Of a stretch of DNA of 64,000 bases, positions 17,630-26,194 are shown piece by piece. The position numbers and the translations under genes are program-made. Position 1 is the first letter of the stretch. Each line of letters starts with the position of its first letter. The notes under the pieces were generated by a model that made no database searches, was not told the origin of the DNA, and was given only the letters and a program-made list of their open reading frames with translations. Source of the stretch: CAVUFH01 sp963740835 (GTDB taxonomy: Bacteria; Actinomycetota; Acidimicrobiia; IMCC26256; PALSA-610); the NCBI GenBank assembly GCA_963740835.1, contig CAVUFH010000003.1:806001-870000 (forward strand), read 5' to 3'.

Positions 17630-19336
17630 GTGCCCGAGCCGCTCACCCTGACCGCAGCCCGTCCGGCCCGACGTCACCGGCGCTGGGTGCTCGCGGGAGT
17701 GATCGTGGCCGCTGTCGTCGTCGCCGGCGGAGCGGTCTTCGCGACGGTTGGCGGTGCATCCGGCGCCGACTACCGCACCGCGACGGTGTCGACGCGCTCC
17801 GTTGCACAGACGCTCGACACAGTCGCAACCATCGAACCCGCGAACCAGGCCGCCGTCGCGTTCCCGGTGAGCGGCACCGTCGCGTCGACGGCAGTCGCGG
17901 TCGGCGACACGGTCGGCACCGGCCAGCTGCTCGCGACGCTCGACACGACCGCGCTACAGGCGACCGTCGACGAGCGCCAGGCCGCGCTGGATCAGGCCGA
18001 GCTGACGCTGGAGCGCGCGCGCAACGGCGAATCGGTCGGCGCATCGGGCAGCGGTTCCCAAAACGGCAACGGAAGCGGCGCGCGGGTCGAGGCGGCGGCC
18101 TTCACGCCGGCCCAAGGGAACACCAGGAGCGCGGCGACGCGCACCAGTAGCAACGACCCGCAGCTCGCGGCGGCCCAGCAGGCGGTGCTCGACGGACAGA
18201 AGCAGGTGGACGCCGACCTGCTTGCCGCGCAGCAGGCCCTCGCCGCCGCAGACCAGATCTGTGGCGCGAGCCCGCCCGCTCCCGCCCGCGCCCCCGCACC
18301 CACGAGCACCACGTCACCGACTACGACATCAACGACGCCCACGACCACACCCACGACGGGCGAAGCCAGCGGGACGACCGCGTGCCGTGACGCGTTGCAG
18401 GCGGTGCTCGACGCACAGCACACCGTCGCGCAGAGCCAGACCGCGCTCGCGCAGGCGTCCACCGCTCTCGATGCGCTGCTCGAGACCCGCGCGTCCACGT
18501 CGTCCGCGAACGGTGCTGCGCCGCAGTCGGATGCGCAGTCGCAATCACACTCGCCTTCGGGTTCGGGCGCGACAGGCGCGAACTCGTCGCCGTCGGCAGC
18601 CGATCTGATCGCGTACCAGAAGGCGGTCGATGCGGCCGCGCTCCAGCTCGCCGTCGCCGAGCAGGCAGTCGCACAGGCGACGATCGTGAGCCCGATCGCG
18701 GGCACAGTGGTCGCGGTCAATTTCGCGGACGATGACGACGTCACCGCGGCGTCTTCGACGCAGAACGTCGTCGTCGTGGGTGCCGGCGGCTACGAGGTCA
18801 CGGCCACCATCGGCGTCGACGACCTGCGCGCGGTGAAGATCGGACAAGCCGCGACGATCGTGCCCGACGGGACCGATCGTCCGATCAAGGGTCAGGTCGT
18901 CAGCATCGGCGTCGCGGGGAGTTCCGCCACCGGTACGACGAGCTACCCGGTCGTCATCGGCATCGAGGGCGACTCCTCCGGCTTGCGCAACGGCTCCATC
19001 GCATCGGTCGCGATCGTCACCGGCGCGGCAACGCGCGCGCTCGCGGTCCCGACGTCGGCGATCACGACCCAAGGCACACGACACACGGTGTCGGTGCTCG
19101 ACGGCGGCGAAGCGAAGACGGTGCAGGTGGGTGTCGGCGCGATGGGCACGACGTGGACCGAGATCTCGAGCGGACTGCACACGGGCCAAACCGTTGTGCT
19201 CGCCGACATGCACGCCGCGCTTCCGAGCTCGGCCACCGATGCGTCGAACGCGCGCAACAACCAAGGTCGCATCCCCGGTAGCGGCACGTTCCCCGGCGGC
19301 AACTTCGTGTTCGGTGGTCGCGCGCCGGGCAACTGA
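17630..19336 (+). CDS. Second HlyD/MacA-like membrane fusion protein
   Basis: A 568-residue adaptor with an N-terminal transmembrane helix (WVLAGVIVAAVVVAGGAVFATVGG). VAFPVSGTVASTAVAVGDTVGTGQLLATLDTTALQ is the first lipoyl half; a long Ala/Gln-rich helical hairpin follows, broken by a Thr/Pro-rich linker (TSPTTTSTTPTTTPTT, about residue 228) and a Ser-rich stretch; IVSPIAGTVVAVNFADDDDVTA is the second half. A membrane-proximal beta domain (VPTSAITTQGTRHTVSVLDGG) ends in a disordered Gly/Asn tail. It is much longer than MacA (about 370). With the first adaptor it brackets the ATPase-permease pair. Start is GTG 17630. Confidence 0.88.
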   Translation: MPEPLTLTAARPARRHRRWVLAGVIVAAVVVAGGAVFATVGGASGADYRTATVSTRSVAQTLDTVATIEPANQAAVAFPVSGTVASTAVAVGDTVGTGQLLATLDTTALQATVDERQAALDQAELTLERARNGESVGASGSGSQNGNGSGARVEAAAFTPAQGNTRSAATRTSSNDPQLAAAQQAVLDGQKQVDADLLAAQQALAAADQICGASPPAPARAPAPTSTTSPTTTSTTPTTTPTTGEASGTTACRDALQAVLDAQHTVAQSQTALAQASTALDALLETRASTSSANGAAPQSDAQSQSHSPSGSGATGANSSPSAADLIAYQKAVDAAALQLAVAEQAVAQATIVSPIAGTVVAVNFADDDDVTAASSTQNVVVVGAGGYEVTATIGVDDLRAVKIGQAATIVPDGTDRPIKGQVVSIGVAGSSATGTTSYPVVIGIEGDSSGLRNGSIASVAIVTGAATRALAVPTSAITTQGTRHTVSVLDGGEAKTVQVGVGAMGTTWTEISSGLHTGQTVVLADMHAALPSSATDASNARNNQGRIPGSGTFPGGNFVFGGRAPGN

Positions 19337-19347
19337 CGCGCACGCGA

Positions 19348-19376
19348 ACGGCTCCCGGTCAGTGACCGGGAGCCGT
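19348..19376 (+). terminator. Strong hairpin, bidirectional terminator
   Basis: A perfect 13-bp inverted repeat (ACGGCTCCCGGTC / GACCGGGAGCCGT) with loop AGT. It lies 11 bases beyond the stop of the second adaptor and 44 bases before the 3' end of the convergent secreted-protein gene. There is no T-run, as is common in actinobacteria. Confidence 0.75.
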
Positions 19377-19420
19377 CCGTGTCGAATCGATCGAGAGATG
19401 TGGGTTGGGGCCCTCGGCTG

Positions 19421-20062
19421 TCAGCCGATCGACTCGAGCGGACCGTGGTCCAGCGGGAAGTTGCGAGTGCTGAGGATCTGGATCCCGGCGTGCTGTTCAC
19501 CGTTGAACGGCGTGACGTTTCCAGGGCAACCGGCGGCCGCCGCGTCCTCAGGGCTGTTGAACCACAGGCCGACGTGGAACTGACTCGTCGGACGGAACTT
19601 GACGTTGGTGTCCTTCACGGCCGGGCCGGCCAATCCTTGCAGCGGATCCGAACCGTTCGCGAGGCCGCCCTGTGACATCGAGAACGTCTCGCGGTTGAAG
19701 CGGCCCTGGACCGAGACGACACCGTGACCGCTCGCGGACGTCTCGAGGTCGCTCTGGTACCACGCCACGCCGAAGGGTGCATCGGGCGTCTGGATGATGA
19801 ACAAGTCGAAGTCGGTCTTCGCCGGAAGACCCGCGACCTGAATCGTCATCCGCTCATTCTCTTTGAGTTGGGCGACGCGCACGTCGGCTTTGGCGTTCGG
19901 CAGGCATCCTGCATTCGCGGCAGCCGTCGAACGAACCATCTGGAAGTGCGTTGCGGTCGAGGCGTCCGATCCGTTCGCGGCGAGACCGACGAAACCGGCG
20001 GTCAAGAGCCCGAGCGAAGCGAATGCAGGCGCGACCATGCGAACCATACGGCGAGGCTTCAT
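19421..20062 (-). CDS. Secreted protein of unknown function
   Basis: A 213-residue protein with a clear signal peptide: MKPRRMVRMVAPAF, hydrophobic ASLGLLTAGFVGLA and cleavage near ANGSDA. The mature part has beta-rich phrases such as MTIQVAGLPAKTDFDLFIIQTPDAPFGVAWYQSDLET and QFHVGLWFNSPEDAAAAGCP and two cysteines (in AGCLP and AGCPG) that may form a disulfide. I do not recognise a named family. It stands alone between the export operon terminator and a SnoaL-like gene on the same strand. Its start is ATG 20062. Confidence 0.75.
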   Translation of the reverse strand: MKPRRMVRMVAPAFASLGLLTAGFVGLAANGSDASTATHFQMVRSTAAANAGCLPNAKADVRVAQLKENERMTIQVAGLPAKTDFDLFIIQTPDAPFGVAWYQSDLETSASGHGVVSVQGRFNRETFSMSQGGLANGSDPLQGLAGPAVKDTNVKFRPTSQFHVGLWFNSPEDAAAAGCPGNVTPFNGEQHAGIQILSTRNFPLDHGPLESIG

Positions 20063-20193
20063 GCGTGTGTCCTTCTGCTCAAGGGAACAGAGCAGCGGCG
20101 GGGATGGACTGCTCTGTGCACCTCACTACGCAGGAACGCGCGGCTCCGGTTCACGTTCGAGCGAAGGCGTGCCCGAAGTCACGAACGCGCCGA

Positions 20194-20653
20194 TCAGTCG
20201 GAAGTCGGTTCGACGACGATGCGTAGCCGGCGCAGCGTCATGCCGCGCGATGCGCCACGCCCCTTCGTCGAGCGCGTAGGTCTCGTTGTAGTGGCCGAAC
20301 CCGTTCTGGACGCGGCCGTCGGCGAACTCGAGCCGGTCGTACATGGCCGTGATCGACGTCGCGTGCTCGGCGTCGACCACCTCGATCTCCTGCATGTGAC
20401 CGTGGTGCACCGTGATGACACCGTCGAGGACACGGCTCACATTGCGAGCGAACCGGTCCCGGCCGATCGTGATCCCGCGGGCGCGATTGATCCCCATCGC
20501 CTCCATGTCGTCGGTCACGTCGACGTGGACGTCGGCGACGAAGAGACTCGGGAAAAGATCCCACGCCTTCTGGTCGATGTAGCGGAAGTAGCGCGCCTTG
20601 GTGGCCCGCACCGCTTCGATGATCTCGAGCCGGCGCACCGGATCGACCGCCAT
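20194..20653 (-). CDS. SnoaL/NTF2-like protein (frameshifted near its end)
   Basis: From ATG 20653 the frame encodes a nuclear-transport-factor-2 fold: RRLEIIEAVRATKARYFRYIDQKAWDLFPSLFVADVHVDVT, RDRFARNVSRVLDGVITVHHGHMQEIEV, SITAMYDRLEF and GFGHYNETYALDEGAWRIAR. After WRIAR the family-like end MTLRRLRIVVEPTSD lies in the next frame and stops at 20194; one extra base near 20235 accounts for it. Without correction the frame runs on 23 codons as unrelated sequence to 20126. The joined product is about 152 residues. Members are small dehydratases, isomerases or hydroxylation partners; WDLF and YNETY fit the SnoaL_4-type ring-substrate group. Function is otherwise unknown. Confidence 0.72.
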
Positions 20654-20754
20654 GCCTGCTCCTCTCGCACGCCGCGGAACCTGAACGTAGAGTTCGCGTC
20701 CTGAGCGCCGGTTCAGATTTCTTTCCCCTTCTCGACGCAGCGGGAGATCCTTGC

Positions 20755-22098
20755 ATGACTGACGACAAGCCCGTCTACGCCGAGCGCATGTTCCCCGCGC
20801 CCGTGGACCTCGGGATCGCCGAGGCCGATCGGGCCGTGTGCAACGTCGAGTTCGGCACGAGTTCGTACCTGGAGGGCGAGGGCGGCGCCGGTCAGACCTG
20901 GTACGAGGGCGGCGGTGCACCGACGGAGAAGGCGGTCGCCGAGATCGTCGTGTACCCGCCGACTCGCGGGCTGCAGACCCAAGGTGACGCCTTCGAGCCG
21001 GTGAAGATCGGTGTGCTCGTCGACATGGATCTCGGCCAGCTCCTCGCTGACTGGATCGACCCCACGATCCTCGCGATCGAAGACGCGCTGAACGAAGGCG
21101 CGTGGGGCCGTTCGCCCGTCGCGATCATCACCTGCGACGCGCGCGGGCTCCCGCGCGAGAACTACCGAAAGCTGATCGACGGCTACAAGTGGCTCGTCGA
21201 GCAGGGCTGCGTCGTCATCCTCGGGCCGATGATCTCCGACAACTGCCTGACGCTCCAACCGGTCGCGGACGAGGTCGGTGTGCCGGTGATCGGCTGGACC
21301 GGCGCGCACAAGTTCGCGAGCGACTTCTGCTACACGGTTGCGAACGGCGACATTCCGACCGAGGGCGTGATGTGCGCAAACTGGCTGTACCAGCAGGGCC
21401 TGAAGAAGGTCGGCCTGTTCTGGGAAGTCGGATCGTCGGGCCGCGACTACGCCGACTTCTTCCGTGACGAAGCGATCCGGCTCGGATTGACGATCTCGCG
21501 CGAGGTGAAGCTCGAGCCGAATCCGCGGAACCTGAAGGAACACCTCGCCGACATGCGCGACATGGGAACCGAAGGCGTCTACTACGGCGGCTACGGCTAC
21601 GCGACCTTCCACTTCGCCGAGGCGTTCCGAGCCCTCGACTGGGACCCGCCACGCGTCATGGGGACCGCGTTCATGTTCTATTCGAACTCGAACAAGTGGG
21701 CCGAGGGACTCGAGGGTTGGCACGGTGTCGACCAGCTCGGCGAGGACGGCGCCAACCCGAACTACGAAGCGATGATCAAGCGGTTCAAGGCGCGCTTCGG
21801 ACGAGAGACGCGCAACGTCGTCGTCGCGCTCGCGTACGACACCGCGCGCGCGGCGATCCACGGGATCGCGAGCGCGAAGATCCCGACCCCGCGGGAGGTG
21901 CGCGACGGCCTCGACCGCATCCGCTGGATGCCGGCGACGAACGGCGGCCCGGGCACCTACGTGCAGTTCGGTCCGGGCGACCACAAGGGCTACAAGGGCG
22001 ACTTCCTCACGATCCGCGAACTGCGCGGTGGCCAGCTGCGTTTCGACGGCTACTACCGCCCCGAGTGGCCATCGAACAAGATGGAGCTTCGCCACTGA
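20755..22098 (+). CDS. Type 1 periplasmic-binding-fold protein lacking a signal peptide
   Basis: A 447-residue protein with the leucine/urea-binding fold: VKIGVLVDMDLGQLLADWIDPTILAIEDALNEGAWGRSPVAIITCDARG, VVILGPMISDNCLTLQPVADEVGVPVIGWTGA, KKVGLFWEVGSSGRDYADFFRDEAIRLGL and NYEAMIKRFKARFGRETRNVVVALAYDTARAAIHGI. Normal members carry a signal peptide; here about 80 hydrophilic residues (MTDDKPVYAERMFPAPVDLGIAEAD...) precede the fold, and no hydrophobic segment is seen. ABC permease genes are absent nearby. It may be a cytosolic ligand sensor or an amide-binding regulator like AmiC. The serine hydrolase starts 11 bases beyond its stop. Confidence 0.78.
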   Translation: MTDDKPVYAERMFPAPVDLGIAEADRAVCNVEFGTSSYLEGEGGAGQTWYEGGGAPTEKAVAEIVVYPPTRGLQTQGDAFEPVKIGVLVDMDLGQLLADWIDPTILAIEDALNEGAWGRSPVAIITCDARGLPRENYRKLIDGYKWLVEQGCVVILGPMISDNCLTLQPVADEVGVPVIGWTGAHKFASDFCYTVANGDIPTEGVMCANWLYQQGLKKVGLFWEVGSSGRDYADFFRDEAIRLGLTISREVKLEPNPRNLKEHLADMRDMGTEGVYYGGYGYATFHFAEAFRALDWDPPRVMGTAFMFYSNSNKWAEGLEGWHGVDQLGEDGANPNYEAMIKRFKARFGRETRNVVVALAYDTARAAIHGIASAKIPTPREVRDGLDRIRWMPATNGGPGTYVQFGPGDHKGYKGDFLTIRELRGGQLRFDGYYRPEWPSNKMELRH

Positions 22099-22109
22099 TC
22101 GGAGCGGCC

Positions 22110-23588
22110 ATGGGTGACGCGCAGGCCATCGTGGACGGCGTCCTCGCCGCGTACCCGCTCGCCGGCCTCTCGCTGGGCGTGGTCACCCGTGAGGGCCTGA
22201 CCGAGAGTGTGCAGCGAGGCATCGCCCGAGACGTACGCCCGATCGAGCTCGACACCGTCTTCCGCATCGGCTCCGTGACGAAGACGATGACGGCCCTCGC
22301 GCTGCTGCAGCAGTGGGACGCCGGTCGCTTCGACCTCGACGACCCGGTGAACGATCACCTCGTCGACCTCGAGCTGGTCGGCCGACCGGAGTGGCGCGCG
22401 GCGACGTTCCGCCACCTGCTGACACACACCGCGGGCATTGGCGAGCTGGCCGCCTGGAGCGACCTGCGCCGCCCCATGTTCGGGCTCGCGACACCGGTTG
22501 GTGGCGCGGTGGCGCGCGCACCCGAACGGTACGGCGGTCGGGTACAGCTCGACGTGGAACCCGGGACGAAGTGGGCGTACGCGAACCACGGTTTCAACGT
22601 GCTCGGCTATCTCGTCGAGAGCATGGGCGGGGCGCCATACGCCGAGCACCTGCGGTCTGTGCTGTTCGACCCGTTGGGAATGGACCACACCGACGTCGTG
22701 CGCAGTGCCCGGGTCGTCGACCGGCTCGCGACGGGCTACGTCAACCGCCGGCGCGGGCTGCACTCGCCCCGGGACGTCGACGTCGAGACACAAGCGGCCG
22801 GTTCGGTCTTCTCGACGCTGCCCGACATGGCCACGTTCGCGGCGGCCCTGCTCGACGGCGGCCGCGGCATCGTGAAGCCGGACACGCTCGGCGCCGCGTT
22901 CGAGCCGCACTATCGCCCGTGCCCCACGCATCCGGGCATCGGCTTGTCGTTCTTCCGAGATGATCTCGGCGGTCATCTCGCGGTCGGCCACGGCGGCGGG
23001 CTACCCGGGTTCGTCACCGCGCTGGCGATCGCGCCCGACGAAGGCGTCGGTGTCGTCGCGTTCACCAATGGCGGTGGACAGTCATTGGCGATCGCCGCCC
23101 GCCGCACGCTCTGCGCGCTTCTCGGCGTGGCGCCGGGTGGGCCGGGTGGCCGGCCGCTGCGGCCGGAACGATGGGCCGATCTCGTCGGCTATTACCGGCC
23201 CGATCCGGGTCCGCTCACGAACGCGCGTGTGGTCCTGCTCGGCGGGGGTCTGGAAGTGGTGGTCCGCGAACAGCAGTTGGTGCTGCGGGGTCTGTCACCG
23301 CTCCGTGCGCTGCGCCGCGGCGTCCCGATGGTCCCCGCCGACGACGACGGAAACGTGTACGTCGTCGACCTCGCGGGCGCCGGCATGCCGCCGATGGCCA
23401 TCCATGTCGAGCGCAACGCGGGCGAGCCCGTGGCGTTGCACTGCGGCGGGCTGGTGGCCGGCGCGTATCCGGCGTTGCGGCAGACGAGCAGTTGGAAGAA
23501 CCCGCGCCGAGCGCTGGGCATCGCGGGGGCTGGCGTCGCGCTGGCGGTCGGGGCGCGGCGCGTCAGCGCGCGAAGGCGCTGTCGATGA
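22110..23588 (+). CDS. Serine beta-lactamase-like hydrolase (class C/EstB type)
   Basis: A 492-residue beta-lactamase-fold serine hydrolase. Ser55-x-x-Lys58 (GSVTKTMTAL), Tyr157-Ala-Asn (WAYANHGFNVLGYLVE) and GHGGGLPGF, replacing KTG, are the three conserved elements. The catalytic domain is about 330 residues; a C-terminal part follows (GYYRPDPGPLTNARVVLLGGGLEVVVREQQLVLRGL), the lipocalin-like domain common to EstB-type esterases and D-aminopeptidases. It ends in an Ala/Gly-rich helix (GIAGAGVALAVGARR). It has no signal peptide. Start ATG 22110 lies 11 bases after the binding protein. Its end overlaps the convergent TetR gene by 26 bases. Confidence 0.87.
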   Translation: MGDAQAIVDGVLAAYPLAGLSLGVVTREGLTESVQRGIARDVRPIELDTVFRIGSVTKTMTALALLQQWDAGRFDLDDPVNDHLVDLELVGRPEWRAATFRHLLTHTAGIGELAAWSDLRRPMFGLATPVGGAVARAPERYGGRVQLDVEPGTKWAYANHGFNVLGYLVESMGGAPYAEHLRSVLFDPLGMDHTDVVRSARVVDRLATGYVNRRRGLHSPRDVDVETQAAGSVFSTLPDMATFAAALLDGGRGIVKPDTLGAAFEPHYRPCPTHPGIGLSFFRDDLGGHLAVGHGGGLPGFVTALAIAPDEGVGVVAFTNGGGQSLAIAARRTLCALLGVAPGGPGGRPLRPERWADLVGYYRPDPGPLTNARVVLLGGGLEVVVREQQLVLRGLSPLRALRRGVPMVPADDDGNVYVVDLAGAGMPPMAIHVERNAGEPVALHCGGLVAGAYPALRQTSSWKNPRRALGIAGAGVALAVGARRVSARRRCR

Positions 23589-24201
23589 TCTCGTGGAGCT
23601 CGGCGACGGTCATTCGCTCGGACGCGTCCGCGGCGCTCACCACCGTCGGATCGGTCGACTGGTACGCCGACAGAAGCCCGCTGAACAGCATCGCGAGCAC
23701 TTCGGGATCGCTCTCCCGGAGCTCGCCCGCGTCCTGTCCGTCACGGAACAGCTTCGTCTGCAGGTTCATCGCTTCGGTGTAGTTCTCGACGACGGCTTGG
23801 TCGACCTTCGACACGAGCTCGCCCAGTGTGACGCCCGACGCGCGCAGGTACAAGCGCCCGAAGTTCGCGTGCGCTCGGAAGAAGCCGACCTGGAAGTCGG
23901 CGAGCCGGTGCAACGCCGCGCGCGGTGAACCGGGCTCACCGAGGACCGCGCGCATGCCGCGCATGAACTCCGCGCCCCGACGCAGATAGATCTGGACGAA
24001 CAGGTCGTCCTTGTCCGTGAAGAAGCTGTACACGCCACCAACGGAGAACTCCGCCGCGGTCGCGATCTCCTTCACGGTCGCGTCGTGGAACCCCTTCCGG
24101 GCGAACACCGCTTCGGCCGCGTCGAGGATCTGCGCGCGGCTCAGCTGCTGGTGTTGCTGGCGGCGCTGCTCACGCGGGCTCGGCGCGGTGGGCTCGGGCA
24201 T
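23563..24201 (-). CDS. TetR family transcriptional regulator
   Basis: A 212-residue regulator. The HTH is in RAQILDAAEAVFARKGFHDATVKEIATAAEFSVGGVYSFFTDKDDLFVQIYLRRG (about residues 21-75), the typical TetR_N pattern with the recognition helix at VGGVYSFFTDKDDL. The C-terminal ligand domain (ADFQVGFFRAHANFGRLYLRASG...) is of the TetR_C group seen with fatty-acid and aromatic regulators. ATG 24201 is chosen because the longer open frame upstream covers the amidohydrolase. It lies 41 bases from the amidohydrolase stop on the same strand and may regulate it or the convergent serine hydrolase. Confidence 0.9.
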   Translation of the reverse strand: MPEPTAPSPREQRRQQHQQLSRAQILDAAEAVFARKGFHDATVKEIATAAEFSVGGVYSFFTDKDDLFVQIYLRRGAEFMRGMRAVLGEPGSPRAALHRLADFQVGFFRAHANFGRLYLRASGVTLGELVSKVDQAVVENYTEAMNLQTKLFRDGQDAGELRESDPEVLAMLFSGLLSAYQSTDPTVVSAADASERMTVAELHEIIDSAFAR

Positions 24202-24242
24202 CGGCGCAGTGTAGGGAGGGGCTCGGCGCGATCTTCGAACGG

Positions 24243-25529
24243 TCAGGCCGTCGCCTTCGCTGCCATCTCGGCAAGCGAAACCTTGGCCGCGTGCGTGTGG
24301 CGGCCCTTCTCCATCGAGTGAATCGACACGTCGTGACCGGCAACCTCGGCGCGAAGCGCGCCGACCGTGCATTCCTCGCGCGTGCGGTGCGCGAACGGGT
24401 CGAACCGGTACCAGCGCATCGCGTTCTCGAACGTGATCTTGTTCACGTCGGTGTCGGGCACCGCATAGCGCGCGGCGACGCGGGCGAACTCCTCGGGTGC
24501 GTTCGGCCACGAAGAGTCGGAGTGCGGGTAGTCCTGCTCCCAGCAGATGTTGTCGATGCCGATCTCTTCGCGCAGGGCGATGCCGATCGGATCCGCGATG
24601 AAACACGTGAGGAAGTGGTCGCGGAACACCTCGGACGGCAGCCGGTCGCCGAAGTCCTGGCCGGTCCACAGGTGGTGCATGTCGTACGTGCGGTCGAGCC
24701 GGTCGAGGAAGTAGGGGATCCAGCCGGTGCCGCCCTCGGACAGCGCGACCTTGAGCGTCGGGAACTCTTTGAACACGCGCGACCAGAGGAGGTCCGCGGC
24801 GGCCGAGCAGATGTTCATCGGCTGGAGGGTGATCATGACGTCCATCGGCGCGTCGGGTGCGGTGACCGCGAGCTGGCCCGACGATCCGAGGTGAATGTTG
24901 AGGATCGTGCCTTCGTCGACGAGCGCGCGGAACATCGGATCCCAGTACGCGTCGTGAAAGCTGGGATACCCGAGCGCGGCCGGGTTCTCGGTGAACGTCA
25001 TCGAGAAGCAACCCTTCGCGGCGACGCGCTTGATCTCGCGCGCGCAGAGCTCCGGATCCCAGATCGCCGGCAAGGCCATCGGGATGAACCGCCCGGGGTG
25101 CGAACCGCACCAGGCGTCGATGTGCCAGTCGTTGTACGCCTGCACCATCGCAAGCGCGAGATCCTTGTCGCCAGCGGTCGCGAACAGGCGGCCCGAGAAC
25201 GACGGGAACGATGGGAAGTTCATCGTCGCGAGCACGCCACCCGCGCTCATGTCCTTGACGCGCTCGTGCACATCGAAACAACCGGGCCGCATCTCGTCGA
25301 ACGCGGTCGGGTTGACGCCGTACTCATCCTTCGGTCGCCCCGCGACCGCGTTCAACCCGATGTTCGGGATCACCGCGCCGTTGAACATCCACACGTCGTT
25401 GCCGTCGTCGGTGTGCTCGACGCGCGGGGCCACATCCGCGTACTGCGCCGGGACCCGACCCTCGAACATGTCGGGGGGCTCAACCACGTGGTCGTCGACG
25501 CTGATGAAGATCATGTCTTCGACGTTCAT
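24243..25529 (-). CDS. Amidohydrolase family 2 protein
   Basis: A 428-residue metal-dependent TIM-barrel hydrolase/decarboxylase. It opens ISVDDHVVEPPDMFEGRVPAQYADVAPR, which replaces the HxH metal motif by DDHVVEP as in many actinobacterial relatives; later landmarks are NIHLGSSG (histidine ligand), LSEGGTGWIPYFLDRLDRTYDMH and NICWEQDYPHSDSSWPN (final aspartate). Such enzymes, near 2-amino-3-carboxymuconate-6-semialdehyde decarboxylase, act on aromatic or lactone intermediates. GGAGGGG eight bases before ATG 25529 fixes the start. It is probably in one transcript with the TetR gene. Confidence 0.87.
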   Translation of the reverse strand: MNVEDMIFISVDDHVVEPPDMFEGRVPAQYADVAPRVEHTDDGNDVWMFNGAVIPNIGLNAVAGRPKDEYGVNPTAFDEMRPGCFDVHERVKDMSAGGVLATMNFPSFPSFSGRLFATAGDKDLALAMVQAYNDWHIDAWCGSHPGRFIPMALPAIWDPELCAREIKRVAAKGCFSMTFTENPAALGYPSFHDAYWDPMFRALVDEGTILNIHLGSSGQLAVTAPDAPMDVMITLQPMNICSAAADLLWSRVFKEFPTLKVALSEGGTGWIPYFLDRLDRTYDMHHLWTGQDFGDRLPSEVFRDHFLTCFIADPIGIALREEIGIDNICWEQDYPHSDSSWPNAPEEFARVAARYAVPDTDVNKITFENAMRWYRFDPFAHRTREECTVGALRAEVAGHDVSIHSMEKGRHTHAAKVSLAEMAAKATA

Positions 25530-25700
25530 ACGATGTCCCCTCCGGATGGGCGCCGTTGACCGAGCGCTCCCTGAAATGAATCTGGGTTCACACCCTATTC
25601 GCGGGTGGCCGCGCCGGCCTAGGCTGCCGGCGCGCACGAGGGCGCACCCGGTCCGGGAAGGGCGGAGCCCACCTCAGCGAAGTCGCAATGCCCAGCCGAT

Positions 25701-25740
25701 CTCTCCTGCCCGTGTTGCGGACCCGGGTTCGACAGGAGGA
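25701..25740 (+). promoter_or_regulatory. Hairpin that hides a Shine-Dalgarno sequence
   Basis: CTCCTG (25703-25708) pairs with CAGGAG (25733-25738) and CCCG (25709-25711 region) can pair with CGGG (25724-25727), placing the strong AGGAGGA ahead of GTG 25745/25748 in a stem. This would keep ribosomes off until the fold opens. The gene behind it is broken, so the device may be a relic. Confidence 0.4.
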
Positions 25741-25747
25741 GATCGTG

Positions 25748-26178
25748 GTGCCCGTATCCAGCCCGAACCTCGAGCAGGCCCGAAAGCAAGCGAAGGAACT
25801 GCTCGACCACGCCGGCTCGCCGCACTCGCTCGGCGCCGGCGCCCGCAATGGGATCGGACCTGGACCGGCAACGCGCTCGAGTGGGTGCCGCCCGCCGGGC
25901 GCCGGTTCGACGACGTCCACACGCTCCTCGAGACTGTGCCCGCGCCGCGCCACCGCGAGCTCGTCCGCCACCTGCTCGACACTGCCGTCGCGCCCCGCGG
26001 CCGGCTGATCGTCAGTCATTACGGCGTCGACCAGGACCGCACGGCCGCCGCGATCCTCAGCCGGCTCGGGTATCCGGTCGACGGCGAGACCCGGGTGCCC
26101 GGCCGCGCCGACGGCCGGCGCCGGCCCCCGAGCGCCTGGATCGACAAATCGTCCGGCGGGTCAAGCCCGGACCGGTGA
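25748..26178 (+). pseudogene. Chimeric remnant: ankyrin-protein-like start joined to a methyltransferase 3' end
   Basis: After a strong AGGAGGA, GTG 25748 begins MPVSSPNLEQARKQAKELLDHAG, a phrase I know from the N termini of small ankyrin-repeat proteins. After about 35 codons (25850) this stops making sense and another frame takes over: GNALEWVPPAGRRFDDVHTLLETVPAPRHRELVRHLLDTAVAPRGRLIVSHYG, then AAAILSRLGYPVDGETR and a final AWIDK. That is the C-terminal half of a SAM methyltransferase family common in actinobacteria, without its SAM-binding half. The simplest reading is a deletion that joined two genes. No functional product is expected. Confidence 0.6.
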
Positions 26179-26194
26179 ATTCCGATGAACACGT

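Noticed and set aside
25600..25745. A possible riboswitch (cobalamin-like or c-di-AMP-like) leader with GGGAAGGGCGG and AGCCGATCTCTCCTGCCC
   Set aside because: Only short parts resemble a cobalamin 3' end and the remaining conserved segments are absent; I keep only the SD-hiding hairpin.
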